A stretch of DNA of 64,000 bases from Comamonadaceae bacterium 2PF (GCA_005502875.1 SCMV01000011.1:1-64000); one strand, 5' to 3'; positions 1-6,105 are shown, numbered from the stretch's first letter. Notes: generated by a model not told the origin, from the sequence alone. Made by a program: numbers and translations.

Positions 1-111
1 ATGCCAAGTCAGCCGTACGCCACCACCGGCCTAACTGGGCGTTGCAGGGGACGCCTCCACGGCTGCGCGCTTCGGCCACGCCTTATGGGCGCCCCTGAAC
101 TTGGGCGTTAG
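1..111 (+). CDS. R2-family micro-ORF, cassette C0 (partial cassette)
   Basis: A 36-codon frame starts MPSQPYATTG and runs through attC1 to the TAG formed by its R' box. The same start and frame recur at 5560-5670 and 11169-11279, so this is the right end of a third R2 cassette whose leader lies before the window. More than half of the product is attC-encoded. No function is recognisable. Conservation across three copies is the only support for translation. Confidence 0.35.
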   Translation: MPSQPYATTGLTGRCRGRLHGCALRPRLMGAPELGR

Positions 112-113
112 GC
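29..113 (+). repeat. attC1 (type A integron recombination site)
   Basis: An 85-bp site with R'' box GCCTAAC at 29-35 and R' box GTTAGGC at 107-113. The inner arms GCAGGGG and CCCCTGAA can pair to form the folded attC substrate. It closes cassette C0. Confidence 0.93.
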
Positions 114-126
114 CCGTAGAAGCCCG

Positions 127-381
127 ATGAACGAAGCCGAGATCTACTGCCCCAGGTGCACATGGCGTCCCAGCGCCGAAGATCGCTGGGAGTGCGTGCC
201 CAGCTGCGGCACAGTTTGGAATACCTTCTGGACTAGGGGGGTGTGTCCTGGCTGCGCCCACCACTGGCGCGACACCCAATGTCTTGGGTGCGGTCGATTC
301 TCACCGCATGAACACTGGTACCACTACAAAGGCCCCGTGGAGAACGAGTCGTCAACAGCCACAGTCGAGGCACGCGCATGA
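127..381 (+). CDS. Cysteine-rich zinc-ribbon-like protein, cassette C1
   Basis: This 84-residue protein starts 13 bases after attC1, as expected for a cassette gene. It has five cysteine pairs or near pairs (CPRC at 8-11, a CxxxC near 23, CPGC near 40, CLGC near 52) and a His-rich HEHWYH segment. This suggests two or three small zinc ribbons. It has no signal peptide or membrane segment. The family is not recognised. A nucleic-acid or protein-binding role is only a guess from the fold. Confidence 0.7.
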   Translation: MNEAEIYCPRCTWRPSAEDRWECVPSCGTVWNTFWTRGVCPGCAHHWRDTQCLGCGRFSPHEHWYHYKGPVENESSTATVEARA

Positions 382-405
382 CCGTTTTCGCTTCTACGAA
401 ACAAG

Positions 406-490
406 GCCTAACTGGGCGTTGCAGGGGACGCCTCCACCAGTGCGCGCTTCGGCCTCGCCTTATGGGCGCCCCTGAACTTGGGCGTTAGGC
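406..490 (+). repeat. attC2 (type A)
   Basis: An 85-bp site, GCCTAAC at 406-412 and GTTAGGC at 484-490. It closes cassette C1. Confidence 0.93.
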
Positions 491-506
491 TCTTAGAGGC
501 GTGCAT

Positions 507-689
507 ATGGCCATCGCTGATCTCATCGCCCAAGCGCTGATTGAACTGCCTGCAGCGGGCGTCGCCAAGGTGCTTCAACGCACCACGCGCATGAGCGAAC
601 AAACCGCTGAGCTTGTTGCCAACTTCGTGATCGTCGGCATCATTGCTGGCGCATGCCTTATCGCTTGGTCCATCTATCAATCAACCTAG
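507..689 (+). CDS. Small membrane protein, cassette C2 (paralogue of C14)
   Basis: This 60-residue protein has a C-terminal hydrophobic helix (roughly residues 36-55, FVIVGIIAGACLIAW). It is preceded by an amphipathic N-terminal half with an arginine-rich turn (QRTTRMS). I chose the ATG at 507 over the in-frame GTG at 501 because AGAGG at 496-500 is well spaced from it and because the paralogue at 6124 starts at the equivalent MAIA. The two copies are about 80 percent identical and almost invariant in the last 35 residues. Function is unknown. Confidence 0.65.
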   Translation: MAIADLIAQALIELPAAGVAKVLQRTTRMSEQTAELVANFVIVGIIAGACLIAWSIYQST

Positions 690-721
690 CTGCGCCATGC
701 TCCGCCCGTTCACCAACCAGC

Positions 722-839
722 GCCTAACTGTGCGGTCAAGCGGACGCCAATACAGGCCATGCCTTCGGCATTTTCATGGCCTGTATTGGTGCCCTACGCA
801 CCTGCGGTGCTCCGGCGCCGCTTACCTTGGTAGTTAGGC
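722..839 (+). repeat. attC3 (type B)
   Basis: A 118-bp site, GCCTAAC at 722-728 and GTTAGGC at 833-839. Its variable centre forms a long stem around GGCCAT..ATGGCC, unlike the short type A centre. It closes cassette C2. Confidence 0.92.
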
Positions 840-1013
840 CCTCGCGGAACACGCCGCCTGCCAAGGCCACACGAGCCGCCTCCTCGGCGGCAGTCACACA
901 TTCGTTCTTGCCACCAAGTTGGTGTGCCGTCACCTCTGCCGCGCAGGTTGAAGCTGCGTTAGATTGAGGCATTCGTCAGCGCATGGCTGACGCCATACGC
1001 AAAGGGAGGCGTG
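840..1013 (+). other. R1 cassette leader with conserved hairpins (C3)
   Basis: This 174-base untranslated leader occurs in related form in six cassettes. It contains the hairpin GCCGCC-TCCTC-GGCGGC. Further on are two mutually exclusive stems: 974-992 (CGTCAGC/GCTGACG, 7 bp) and 979-1000 (GCGCATGGC/GCCATACGC, one mismatch). The second ends just before the Shine-Dalgarno GGGAGG at 1004-1009. I infer an RNA regulatory leader. No known riboswitch class was recognised. Confidence 0.5.
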
Positions 1014-1190
1014 ATGGCACGGTTCATCTCGGAAGCTGCCGCTGCAGCTCATCGCGCACACCAGGCTGGCGCCTCGTGTGCGGGCTCGCTGGCCGCGCAT
1101 CGGCTCTGCTACTGGCACCGGCCTAACTGGGCGTTGCAGGGGACGCCTCCACCAGTGCGCGCTTCGGCCACGCCAAGCTCGCGCCCCTGA
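1014..1190 (+). CDS. R1-family micro-protein, cassette C3
   Basis: This 58-residue protein starts MARFISEAAAAAHRAHQAG and has a strong Shine-Dalgarno GGGAGG five bases before the ATG. The first 37 residues are cassette-specific and include a conserved CAGSL and CY(W/L)H. The rest is read from attC4 and ends at a TGA inside the site. Five of six R1 copies keep this exact 59-codon frame, and substitutions between copies favour synonymous change in it. No family is recognised. It has no membrane segment or known motif. Confidence 0.5.
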   Translation: MARFISEAAAAAHRAHQAGASCAGSLAAHRLCYWHRPNWALQGTPPPVRASATPSSRP

Positions 1191-1205
1191 ACTTGGGCGT
1201 TAGGC
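1121..1205 (+). repeat. attC4 (type A)
   Basis: An 85-bp site, GCCTAAC at 1121-1127 and GTTAGGC at 1199-1205. It closes cassette C3. Confidence 0.93.
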
Positions 1206-1223
1206 GCCACACCTCGTACTTTC

Positions 1224-1610
1224 ATGAGAGTCCCGCGACCATCCACGTTGGCTGCACTCAGCTACTCCATCGCAGCAGCCATCCCTATCGGGGCATGGGC
1301 AATCATGCTGTTCGTTGCTATGCCGGAAAGTCTCTCAATCTCTCAGGCAGCACTTGGGCAGTTGCAACACACCTTCTCCGCCAATAACCCGTACTCCTGG
1401 TGGTTCATCACCTGGGCGCTTGCGCCGGCAATCCTTCTGTTCTTGGCCGTCAGCTACTACAGCAACACTCATCGAAGACCCGGCGCATCGAAGTTCCTCC
1501 TGGGTATCGGAGCGGGCGTTGCGCTCGCATCAACATACCTGTGGCCAATCATCTTTATTCCAGCCGCAGCCGGTGTTTACTATGCCTTCCGCTCACGCAA
1601 TGCTGCTTAG
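1224..1610 (+). CDS. Three-helix membrane protein, cassette C4 (paralogue of C20)
   Basis: This 128-residue protein has three predicted membrane segments: about 12-32 (IAAAIPIGAWAIMLFVAM), 60-77 (TWALAPAILLFLAVSYY) and 91-118. A polar loop FSANNPYSWW lies before the second. A near-identical second copy lies at 8678-9064, in a cassette with almost the same leader and tail, so the whole cassette was duplicated. The short cytoplasmic tail ends FRSRNAA. No named family was recognised. Confidence 0.75.
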   Translation: MRVPRPSTLAALSYSIAAAIPIGAWAIMLFVAMPESLSISQAALGQLQHTFSANNPYSWWFITWALAPAILLFLAVSYYSNTHRRPGASKFLLGIGAGVALASTYLWPIIFIPAAAGVYYAFRSRNAA

Positions 1611-1658
1611 CCCCGCTCTGCATGAACCTCCACCCTCCACTGCTTGTCATCCATCAGC

Positions 1659-1743
1659 GCCTAACTGGGCGTTGCAGGGGACGCCTCCACCACTGCACGC
1701 TTCGGTCATGCCAAGCGCGCGCCCCTGAACTTGGGCGTTAGGC
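1659..1743 (+). repeat. attC5 (type A)
   Basis: An 85-bp site, GCCTAAC at 1659-1665 and GTTAGGC at 1737-1743. It closes cassette C4. Confidence 0.93.
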
Positions 1744-1746
1744 CTC

Positions 1747-2079
1747 ATGATCTTCGCCATTGAAACAGAAGAGCGCACTCTCATGGCCTTCTTGACCGAG
1801 GCGGAGGCTGTTGCCTACTGCGAAAGTTTGGACGTGGAAGCCGCGGTCTGGCTGTTCTGGAATGACCGTGGCGACCCGCTTGAGCCCAGGTTCTCTGTTC
1901 CGAACAAGCGCGGCCTGTTCGTGGTCCGTAATGGGGTCTATTCGCTCGTTTCTGCCGGCCCCGACCACCATGCCATCTTGGACGAGGCTATCGATGAAGT
2001 TCTGACCTTTGTGGGCCCAGCTCCTTTCAATTCAGCTGAGGGCGTTCGAGCCCACATCCGGAGAGCGCGCGTTGAATGA
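1747..2079 (+). CDS. Hypothetical protein, cassette C5
   Basis: This 110-residue soluble, acidic protein begins three bases after attC5, leaving no room for its own Shine-Dalgarno. Translation may start at the internal ATG at 1783 (MAFLTEAEAVAYCESL) instead. The central WLFWNDRGDPLEPRF and the GVYSLV strand suggest a small alpha/beta domain. No family was recognised. About 110 bases after the stop (2080-2188) hold nothing I can identify before attC6. Confidence 0.6.
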   Translation: MIFAIETEERTLMAFLTEAEAVAYCESLDVEAAVWLFWNDRGDPLEPRFSVPNKRGLFVVRNGVYSLVSAGPDHHAILDEAIDEVLTFVGPAPFNSAEGVRAHIRRARVE

Positions 2080-2188
2080 GCATTCGTCAGTACGTACGCT
2101 GAGGCTTAAATTCGTGGATTGACACGTGAAGCGCAACACCCCGAAACGAAGGCAGTCGCACAATGAAAACCTTCCACTCCGCGCCCCA

Positions 2189-2273
2189 GCCTAACTGGTC
2201 GTTGCAGGGGACGCCTCCACCACTGCTCGCTTCGGCTACGCCAAGCGCTCGCCCCTGAACTTGGGCGTTAGGC
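2189..2273 (+). repeat. attC6 (type A, TGGTCG variant)
   Basis: An 85-bp site, GCCTAAC at 2189-2195 and GTTAGGC at 2267-2273. It carries the ACTGGTCG variant of the arm next to R''. It closes cassette C5. Confidence 0.93.
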
Positions 2274-2278
2274 CACTC

Positions 2279-2659
2279 ATGGACACACTGCTCGTCAGTC
2301 AGGTCACACCGTTCTCACCCGATAGCGAATCGGCCGAAGTGCGTCTGCGCAGCGAGCGCGGCGAGATTGTTGTTTTCAGTTATCCCTGCGAAGTTGCAGT
2401 CGGTGACGTAGTCCCAAATCTTCTTAGCTGCATACTCAAAGAAGCTCAAGCTGCATACCTCTCTGACTGGCCGGACGCAGAGCAGCAAGCACGCTCTGCT
2501 GAACGGCTAGAAAAAATCGGACCGTTTGCCTATCGTGGCTGCGGCCGCGTAGTGGATCAGCAGGAAGGCATCATCGAAGTGTTAGGTTTTCGCATTGAGT
2601 TCGGCGACGTTCCGTGCGATGGCCCAATTGAGTTTGAATGCGAGCGGATCGACCTATGA
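2279..2659 (+). CDS. Hypothetical protein, cassette C6
   Basis: This 126-residue acidic soluble protein starts at the ATG five bases after attC6. The upstream in-frame codons are attC sequence and are not counted. Its N-terminal part is strand-rich (EVRLRSERGEIVVFSYP) and its middle is helical (ILKEAQAAYLSDW). It ends FECERIDL. No conserved catalytic motif or family was recognised. Confidence 0.65.
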   Translation: MDTLLVSQVTPFSPDSESAEVRLRSERGEIVVFSYPCEVAVGDVVPNLLSCILKEAQAAYLSDWPDAEQQARSAERLEKIGPFAYRGCGRVVDQQEGIIEVLGFRIEFGDVPCDGPIEFECERIDL

Positions 2660-2686
2660 ACTGGTCATGCCCAACAGCCGCCACCA

Positions 2687-2804
2687 GCCTAACTGGGCGG
2701 TCAAGCGGACGCCAACACAGGCCATGCCTTCGGCATTCTCATGGCCTGTGTTGGTGCCCTACGCACCTGCGGTGCTCCGGCGCCGCTTACCTTGTTAGTT
2801 AGGC
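2687..2804 (+). repeat. attC7 (type B)
   Basis: A 118-bp site, GCCTAAC at 2687-2693 and GTTAGGC at 2798-2804. The CTTGTTAGTTAGGC end duplicates part of the R' box. It closes cassette C6. Confidence 0.92.
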
Positions 2805-3023
2805 CCTCGCGAATACACACAGTGCAAAGGCTTGCGCGATGAAGGTTCAACGCGTCATGCCGGCACATGCCACCGCCAAATGGGCCGCCTGTCCTTCGGC
2901 AGTCGTGCGCACCACCGAGTACCTCGGATTGAGTGGCGCGCCACTCTTTTGCGCAGGTTGAACGTGCGTTAAATTGAGGCATTCGTTAGCGCATGGCTGA
3001 CGCCATACGCAAAGGGAGGCGTG
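2805..3023 (+). other. R1 cassette leader, divergent subtype (C7)
   Basis: This 219-base leader begins CCTCGCGAATACACA and contains GGCCGCCTGTCCTTCGGC in place of the GCCGCC-TCCTC-GGCGGC hairpin. Its last 50 bases match the other R1 copies. They include the two exclusive stems, where a T-G wobble replaces C-G in CGTTAGC, and the GGGAGG ribosome site. The copy at 7845 has the same subtype. Confidence 0.5.
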
Positions 3024-3200
3024 ATGGCACGGTTCATCTCGGAAGCTGCCGCTGCAGCTCATCGCGCACACCAGGCTGACGCCTCGTGTGCGGGCTCGCT
3101 GGTCGCGCATCGGCTCTGCTACTGGCACCGGCCTAACTGGTCGTTGCAGGGGACGCCTCCACCACTGCACGCTTCGGCAACGCCAAGCGGGCGCCCCTGA
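3024..3200 (+). CDS. R1-family micro-protein, cassette C7
   Basis: A 58-residue protein, MARFISEAAAAAHRAHQAD, in the same 59-codon frame as 1014-1190, with TGA inside attC8. Here a G-to-A change stops the overlapping +1 reading frame (MADAIRKGRR...) early while leaving this frame intact. That favours this frame as the real one. Function is unknown. Confidence 0.5.
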   Translation: MARFISEAAAAAHRAHQADASCAGSLVAHRLCYWHRPNWSLQGTPPPLHASATPSGRP

Positions 3201-3215
3201 ACTTGGGCGTTAGGC
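3131..3215 (+). repeat. attC8 (type A, TGGTCG variant)
   Basis: An 85-bp site, GCCTAAC at 3131-3137 and GTTAGGC at 3209-3215. It closes cassette C7. Confidence 0.93.
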
Positions 3216-3223
3216 CACTGTTT

Positions 3224-3646
3224 ATGGAAGCACATGAGTTCATCGTCGGTCATGAGCGCGTCATCGCCCACTTCGGGCTTTGGCCGAGCTTTCATGATGC
3301 AGAGGTGTTCAAGCTATCTCTCGATAGGACGCAGGGCAAACCATCCCCGACACTTGACTTGCACTTGCGCGGATGGGTAATGACCTCCGAGATCACGCCA
3401 GAAGGCCGCTACAAGTTGCATGGCGATGCAGTGCTTCATTTCCGGTTTGAGGGTGTCAGCGAAGTTCACGTCGAAGGCTTCAATGGCCAGAACGTCATCT
3501 CATCACTGAACCTGGAGCTAGCGCAGGCCCGAGACAAGCAAGAGCAAACCATCATCAAAGTTGAGCTAGAGCACTGCTATCTCTTTGAGGCTTCATTCAC
3601 CGCCCAAACAGCTCAGCTCATCACCATCACGCCCTATGCGAAGTAA
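3224..3646 (+). CDS. FHDAEV-motif protein, possible Imm50-like immunity protein, cassette C8
   Basis: This 140-residue protein starts nine bases after attC8. The N-terminal FGLWPSFHDAEVFKLSLDR is followed by alternating strands (LDLHLRGW, VLHFRFEGVSEVHVEGF). This resembles the contact-dependent immunity protein family Imm50, whose members share a WPSFHDAE-type start. The match is from memory of the motif and is not verified. An immunity-type role without a neighbouring toxin would fit an orphan immunity gene captured by an integron. Confidence 0.6.
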   Translation: MEAHEFIVGHERVIAHFGLWPSFHDAEVFKLSLDRTQGKPSPTLDLHLRGWVMTSEITPEGRYKLHGDAVLHFRFEGVSEVHVEGFNGQNVISSLNLELAQARDKQEQTIIKVELEHCYLFEASFTAQTAQLITITPYAK

Positions 3647-3675
3647 GCCTTGCCTCCGCCAAGCTATAAACACTG

Positions 3676-3793
3676 GCCTAACTGGTCGGTCAAGCGGACG
3701 CCAACACAGGCCATGCCTTCGGCATTCTCATGGCCTGTGTTGGTGCCCTACGCACCTTCGGTGCTCCGGCGCCGCTTACCTTGGTAGTTAGGC
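3676..3793 (+). repeat. attC9 (type B)
   Basis: A 118-bp site, GCCTAAC at 3676-3682 and GTTAGGC at 3787-3793. It closes cassette C8. Confidence 0.92.
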
Positions 3794-3796
3794 ATC

Positions 3797-4150
3797 ATGA
3801 GTTGCATTTTGCGAATCTCCGCATCAGACATTGAAAGCCCATTAGCGGCGGTTCGCATTCAGCCATACAGGCTTGATCGCGGCACAGCCCACTTCAAGGT
3901 AAGCGATCGAGACTTCGAAGACCTTCCAGGGCAAATCCAAGATGCGCTGGAGTTCCTAAATCTTCACGCTAAAGACCTCCTCTTGGTGATGGCCTCGGGT
4001 GCTAAGGGTTCCCTAGATTTTGCTGTGTACATCCCTGCAGAGGGCTTCGCCACCCGCTCGTTTCCGGCTTCACTCGTGGAAGCCGCAGCCAGGTTAGGGT
4101 TGGGGCTCGATCTATCAATCTATCCAGGAGACGAGGAGCCTGATGCCTAA
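3797..4150 (+). CDS. Hypothetical protein, cassette C9
   Basis: This 117-residue soluble protein starts three bases after attC9, and its TAA stop is the TAA of the attC10 R'' box. The order is strand-rich N-terminus (RISASDIESPLAAVRIQPYRL), a helix LPGQIQDALEFLNLHAKDL, a strand LDFAVYIP, and a helix SLVEAAARLGLGLDLSIY. The layout looks like a complete small alpha/beta domain. Its closing LDLSIYP resembles DUF4279-type proteins, but I do not claim that family. Confidence 0.65.
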   Translation: MSCILRISASDIESPLAAVRIQPYRLDRGTAHFKVSDRDFEDLPGQIQDALEFLNLHAKDLLLVMASGAKGSLDFAVYIPAEGFATRSFPASLVEAAARLGLGLDLSIYPGDEEPDA

Positions 4151-4264
4151 CTCGTCGGTCAAGCGGACGCCAACAAGGGCCATGGCTTCGCCATTGTCCT
4201 GGCCCTTGTTGGTGCCCTTCAGTCGCTGCGCTCCTTCCGGCGCCGCTTACCTTGGGCGTTAGGC
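4145..4264 (+). repeat. attC10 (type B)
   Basis: A 120-bp site, GCCTAAC at 4145-4151 and GTTAGGC at 4258-4264. The variable centre pairs CAAGGGCCA with TGGCCCTTG. The right end CTTGGGCGTTAGGC is that of type A, so this site looks hybrid. It closes cassette C9. Confidence 0.92.
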
Positions 4265-4293
4265 CAGCATTAACAAACAGAGAGGAACACGAC

Positions 4294-4542
4294 ATGCTTC
4301 AATTGCGCCCAAGCTGCGAATGCTGCGACACGGATCTTCCGCCCGAGTCCACAGAAGCACGCATTTGCTCATTCGAATGCACGTTCTGTGCGTCCTGCGC
4401 GGAGACAACGCTCGCGGGTAAGTGTCCGAACTGTGGTGGCGAACTTGTTGCCCGCCCTCGACGCCCCGCATCCAAGCTGGTCAAGTTCCCTGCATCTACT
4501 GAACGAGTCGTAAAGCAGCATGGCTGCAACGAGCCCGCGTGA
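4294..4542 (+). CDS. DUF1272 family protein, cassette C10
   Basis: This 82-residue protein starts MLQLRPSCECCDTDLPPES, with ICSFECTFCASCAE and CPNCGGELVARPRRP following. This is the diagnostic pattern of the DUF1272 family, small cysteine-rich proteins presumed to bind zinc. Eight cysteines in the first 50 residues form CxCC, CTFC, CASC and CPNC pairs. AGAGGAA at 4281-4287 is a good ribosome site for the ATG at 4294. DUF1272 genes are usually chromosomal, so this is a captured cassette copy. The biochemical role is unknown for the whole family. Confidence 0.85.
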   Translation: MLQLRPSCECCDTDLPPESTEARICSFECTFCASCAETTLAGKCPNCGGELVARPRRPASKLVKFPASTERVVKQHGCNEPA

Positions 4543-4569
4543 ACTCATCCGTTCTCGCATTTGCCACCA

Positions 4570-4654
4570 GCCTAACTGGGCGTTGCAGGGGACGCTCATA
4601 CGTCGCATCGCTTCGGCCACGCCTTATGGGCGCCCCTGAACTTGGGCGTTAGGC
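4570..4654 (+). repeat. attC11 (type A, alternative centre)
   Basis: An 85-bp site, GCCTAAC at 4570-4576 and GTTAGGC at 4648-4654. The centre CTCATACGTCGCATCG replaces the usual CCTCCACC and recurs only in attC12. It closes cassette C10. Confidence 0.93.
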
Positions 4655-4730
4655 GCATTCAGAAAAACCATCTCATCAAGCCGCCCGCTCCGCTGCACGA
4701 CTACCGCACCATCAAAGCAGGAAGACAATA

Positions 4731-5249
4731 ATGCGAAAAATCCTTTTAGCACTCATTTACTTAATCACCCTCAACCCGGCTTACGCGGAAGGAGCAGGGA
4801 AAGCAGCTGATATTTTGGTGATTGTTGAAAAATCTGGCATGAAAACTTGGTTTCATGAGCGAAATGAAGCAAGAATTGCCAAAACAAACAAGATCATTGC
4901 CAGAGTAAATCAATCAATTGCAACACACACCAACACGCTGAATGAATCCCAGAAGCAAGCACTGACACTTGCAACAGAAAAACTCTACACCTCGATGCGG
5001 CAAGCCGTCTCACCGGAAGAGCAACTTCGCGCCTGGGTGGATGCATTTAGCTCGGGCATCTCAGAAACAGAGGCGAAACAAATACGGGATTTCTACGAAT
5101 CCCCACTCGGCGAAAAACTTTTTACCTCTTTGGCCAGAGCATCTTCAGCCATTTCAGCGTACAACGACAGCGCATCCGATAAATTGCTAAACGACAAGCT
5201 AAATGATTTTTTAGCCGAAGCCAACGCCATCATCAATACAACAAAATGA
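4731..5249 (+). CDS. Secreted DUF2059-like protein, cassette C11
   Basis: This 172-residue protein has a signal peptide (MRKILLALIYLITLNPAYA, predicted cleavage after residue 19), so it is periplasmic. The C-terminal half carries SETEAKQIRDFYESPLGEKL, the hallmark of DUF2059-type domains found in many proteobacterial exported proteins. AGGAAGA precedes the ATG. Base composition is clearly more AT-rich than any neighbour, with many AAA and ATT codons, so the cassette was probably acquired from a lower-GC source. The long 76-base leader after attC11 may hold its own promoter. Confidence 0.8.
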   Translation: MRKILLALIYLITLNPAYAEGAGKAADILVIVEKSGMKTWFHERNEARIAKTNKIIARVNQSIATHTNTLNESQKQALTLATEKLYTSMRQAVSPEEQLRAWVDAFSSGISETEAKQIRDFYESPLGEKLFTSLARASSAISAYNDSASDKLLNDKLNDFLAEANAIINTTK

Positions 5250-5322
5250 GCCACCCGACTCTACATCAACGCCACGCAATCGGGCTGCAGACTGGTGGCC
5301 GTTCTGCCACCTATCTGCCAGC

Positions 5323-5407
5323 GCCTAACTGGGCGTTGCAGGGGACGCTCATACGTCGCATCGCTTCGGCAACGCCTTATGGGCGCCCCTGAACTTGGGC
5401 GTTAGGC
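5323..5407 (+). repeat. attC12 (type A, alternative centre)
   Basis: An 85-bp site, GCCTAAC at 5323-5329 and GTTAGGC at 5401-5407, with the same CTCATACGTCGCATCG centre as attC11. It closes cassette C11. Confidence 0.93.
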
Positions 5408-5559
5408 CCTCGCGTAAATACGCCGCTTGCCCAGGTCAAGCGAGCCACCTGCTCGGTGGCTACAGGCGTCCAGGTCCGCGCTTCCTGGTTCGCGCGAAGT
5501 CTCGTAGCATGCTTGCATGCAAGCTGGCGCCAGCCCAGCAACCAACACACAGGGACATC
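5408..5559 (+). other. R2 cassette leader (C12)
   Basis: This 152-base leader contains GCCACC-TGCTC-GGTGGC, a hairpin equivalent to the R1 hairpin but with a compensating A-T pair in place of G-C. A GCATGCTTGCATGC palindrome follows. The leader ends with AGGGA ahead of the micro-ORF. It is homologous to 11017-11168. Confidence 0.45.
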
Positions 5560-5670
5560 ATGCAAAGTCAGCCGTACGCCACCATCGGCCTAACTGGTCG
5601 TTGCAGGGGACGCCTCCACCACTGCGCGCTTCGGCCATGCCAAGCGCGCGCCCCTGAACTTGGGCGTTAG
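5560..5670 (+). CDS. R2-family micro-ORF, cassette C12
   Basis: A 36-residue frame, MQSQPYATIG followed by attC-encoded LTGRCRGRLH and a TAG at the R' box. It is preceded by AGGGA at 5551-5555. The start region is shared with the frames at 1 and 11169. Function and translation are unproven. Confidence 0.35.
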   Translation: MQSQPYATIGLTGRCRGRLHHCALRPCQARAPELGR

Positions 5671-5672
5671 GC
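5588..5672 (+). repeat. attC13 (type A, TGGTCG variant)
   Basis: An 85-bp site, GCCTAAC at 5588-5594 and GTTAGGC at 5666-5672. It closes cassette C12. Confidence 0.93.
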
Positions 5673-5696
5673 GCACGCACAAACGAAGGCCAAACA

Positions 5697-5966
5697 ATGC
5701 TTAAAGCAATCGCTCGCTACTTGCTCGCGCTCATGCTTGGAGCTGTCATTGGCTTTATTGGCTTCGCAGTCATGGCAATGGCCCTGCGTCCACTCGGCCC
5801 CCTCAGCGCAGTCTTCCATATCACCGAGCCAGAGTTCCTGCTTGCCGCTACCAGCGGGGTTGCGTTTGCCGCCGCATCGACATGGCGACTTACAAAGCCG
5901 GGTGCACTACAGCGAGAACTGCCCTTCCTCGGCAAAGTGCTCACCGATGGGTCCGAACATGGCTAA
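5697..5966 (+). CDS. Small membrane protein, cassette C13
   Basis: This 89-residue protein has a long N-terminal hydrophobic segment (residues 8-30, YLLALMLGAVIGFIGFAVMAMAL) and a second weaker one (46-63, EFLLAATSGVAFAAAS). It then has a basic and polar tail ending KVLTDGSEHG. Both ends probably face the cytoplasm. It starts 24 bases after attC13. No family was recognised. Confidence 0.65.
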   Translation: MLKAIARYLLALMLGAVIGFIGFAVMAMALRPLGPLSAVFHITEPEFLLAATSGVAFAAASTWRLTKPGALQRELPFLGKVLTDGSEHG

Positions 5967-5987
5967 GCTTCCATTCACCACCGCTGC

Positions 5988-6105
5988 GCCTAACTATGCG
6001 GTCAAGCGGACGCCAACACAGGCCATGCCTTCGGCATTCTCATGGCCTGTGTTGGTGCCCTACGCACCTGCGGTGCTCCGGCGCCGCTTACCTTGGTAGT
6101 TAGGC
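5988..6105 (+). repeat. attC14 (type B)
   Basis: A 118-bp site, GCCTAAC at 5988-5994 and GTTAGGC at 6099-6105. It closes cassette C13. Confidence 0.92.

Noticed and set aside
958-964. GTTAGAT in the R1 leaders as a relic attC box
   Set aside because: It fits the loose GTTRRRY pattern, but no matching left box or foldable partner exists at a suitable distance.
983-1126. Overlapping 47-codon frame MADAIRKGRRDG... in R1 cassettes
   Set aside because: It is interrupted by a stop in the copy at 2805 and shows mostly replacement changes between copies. The ribosome site fits the ATG at 1014 better.
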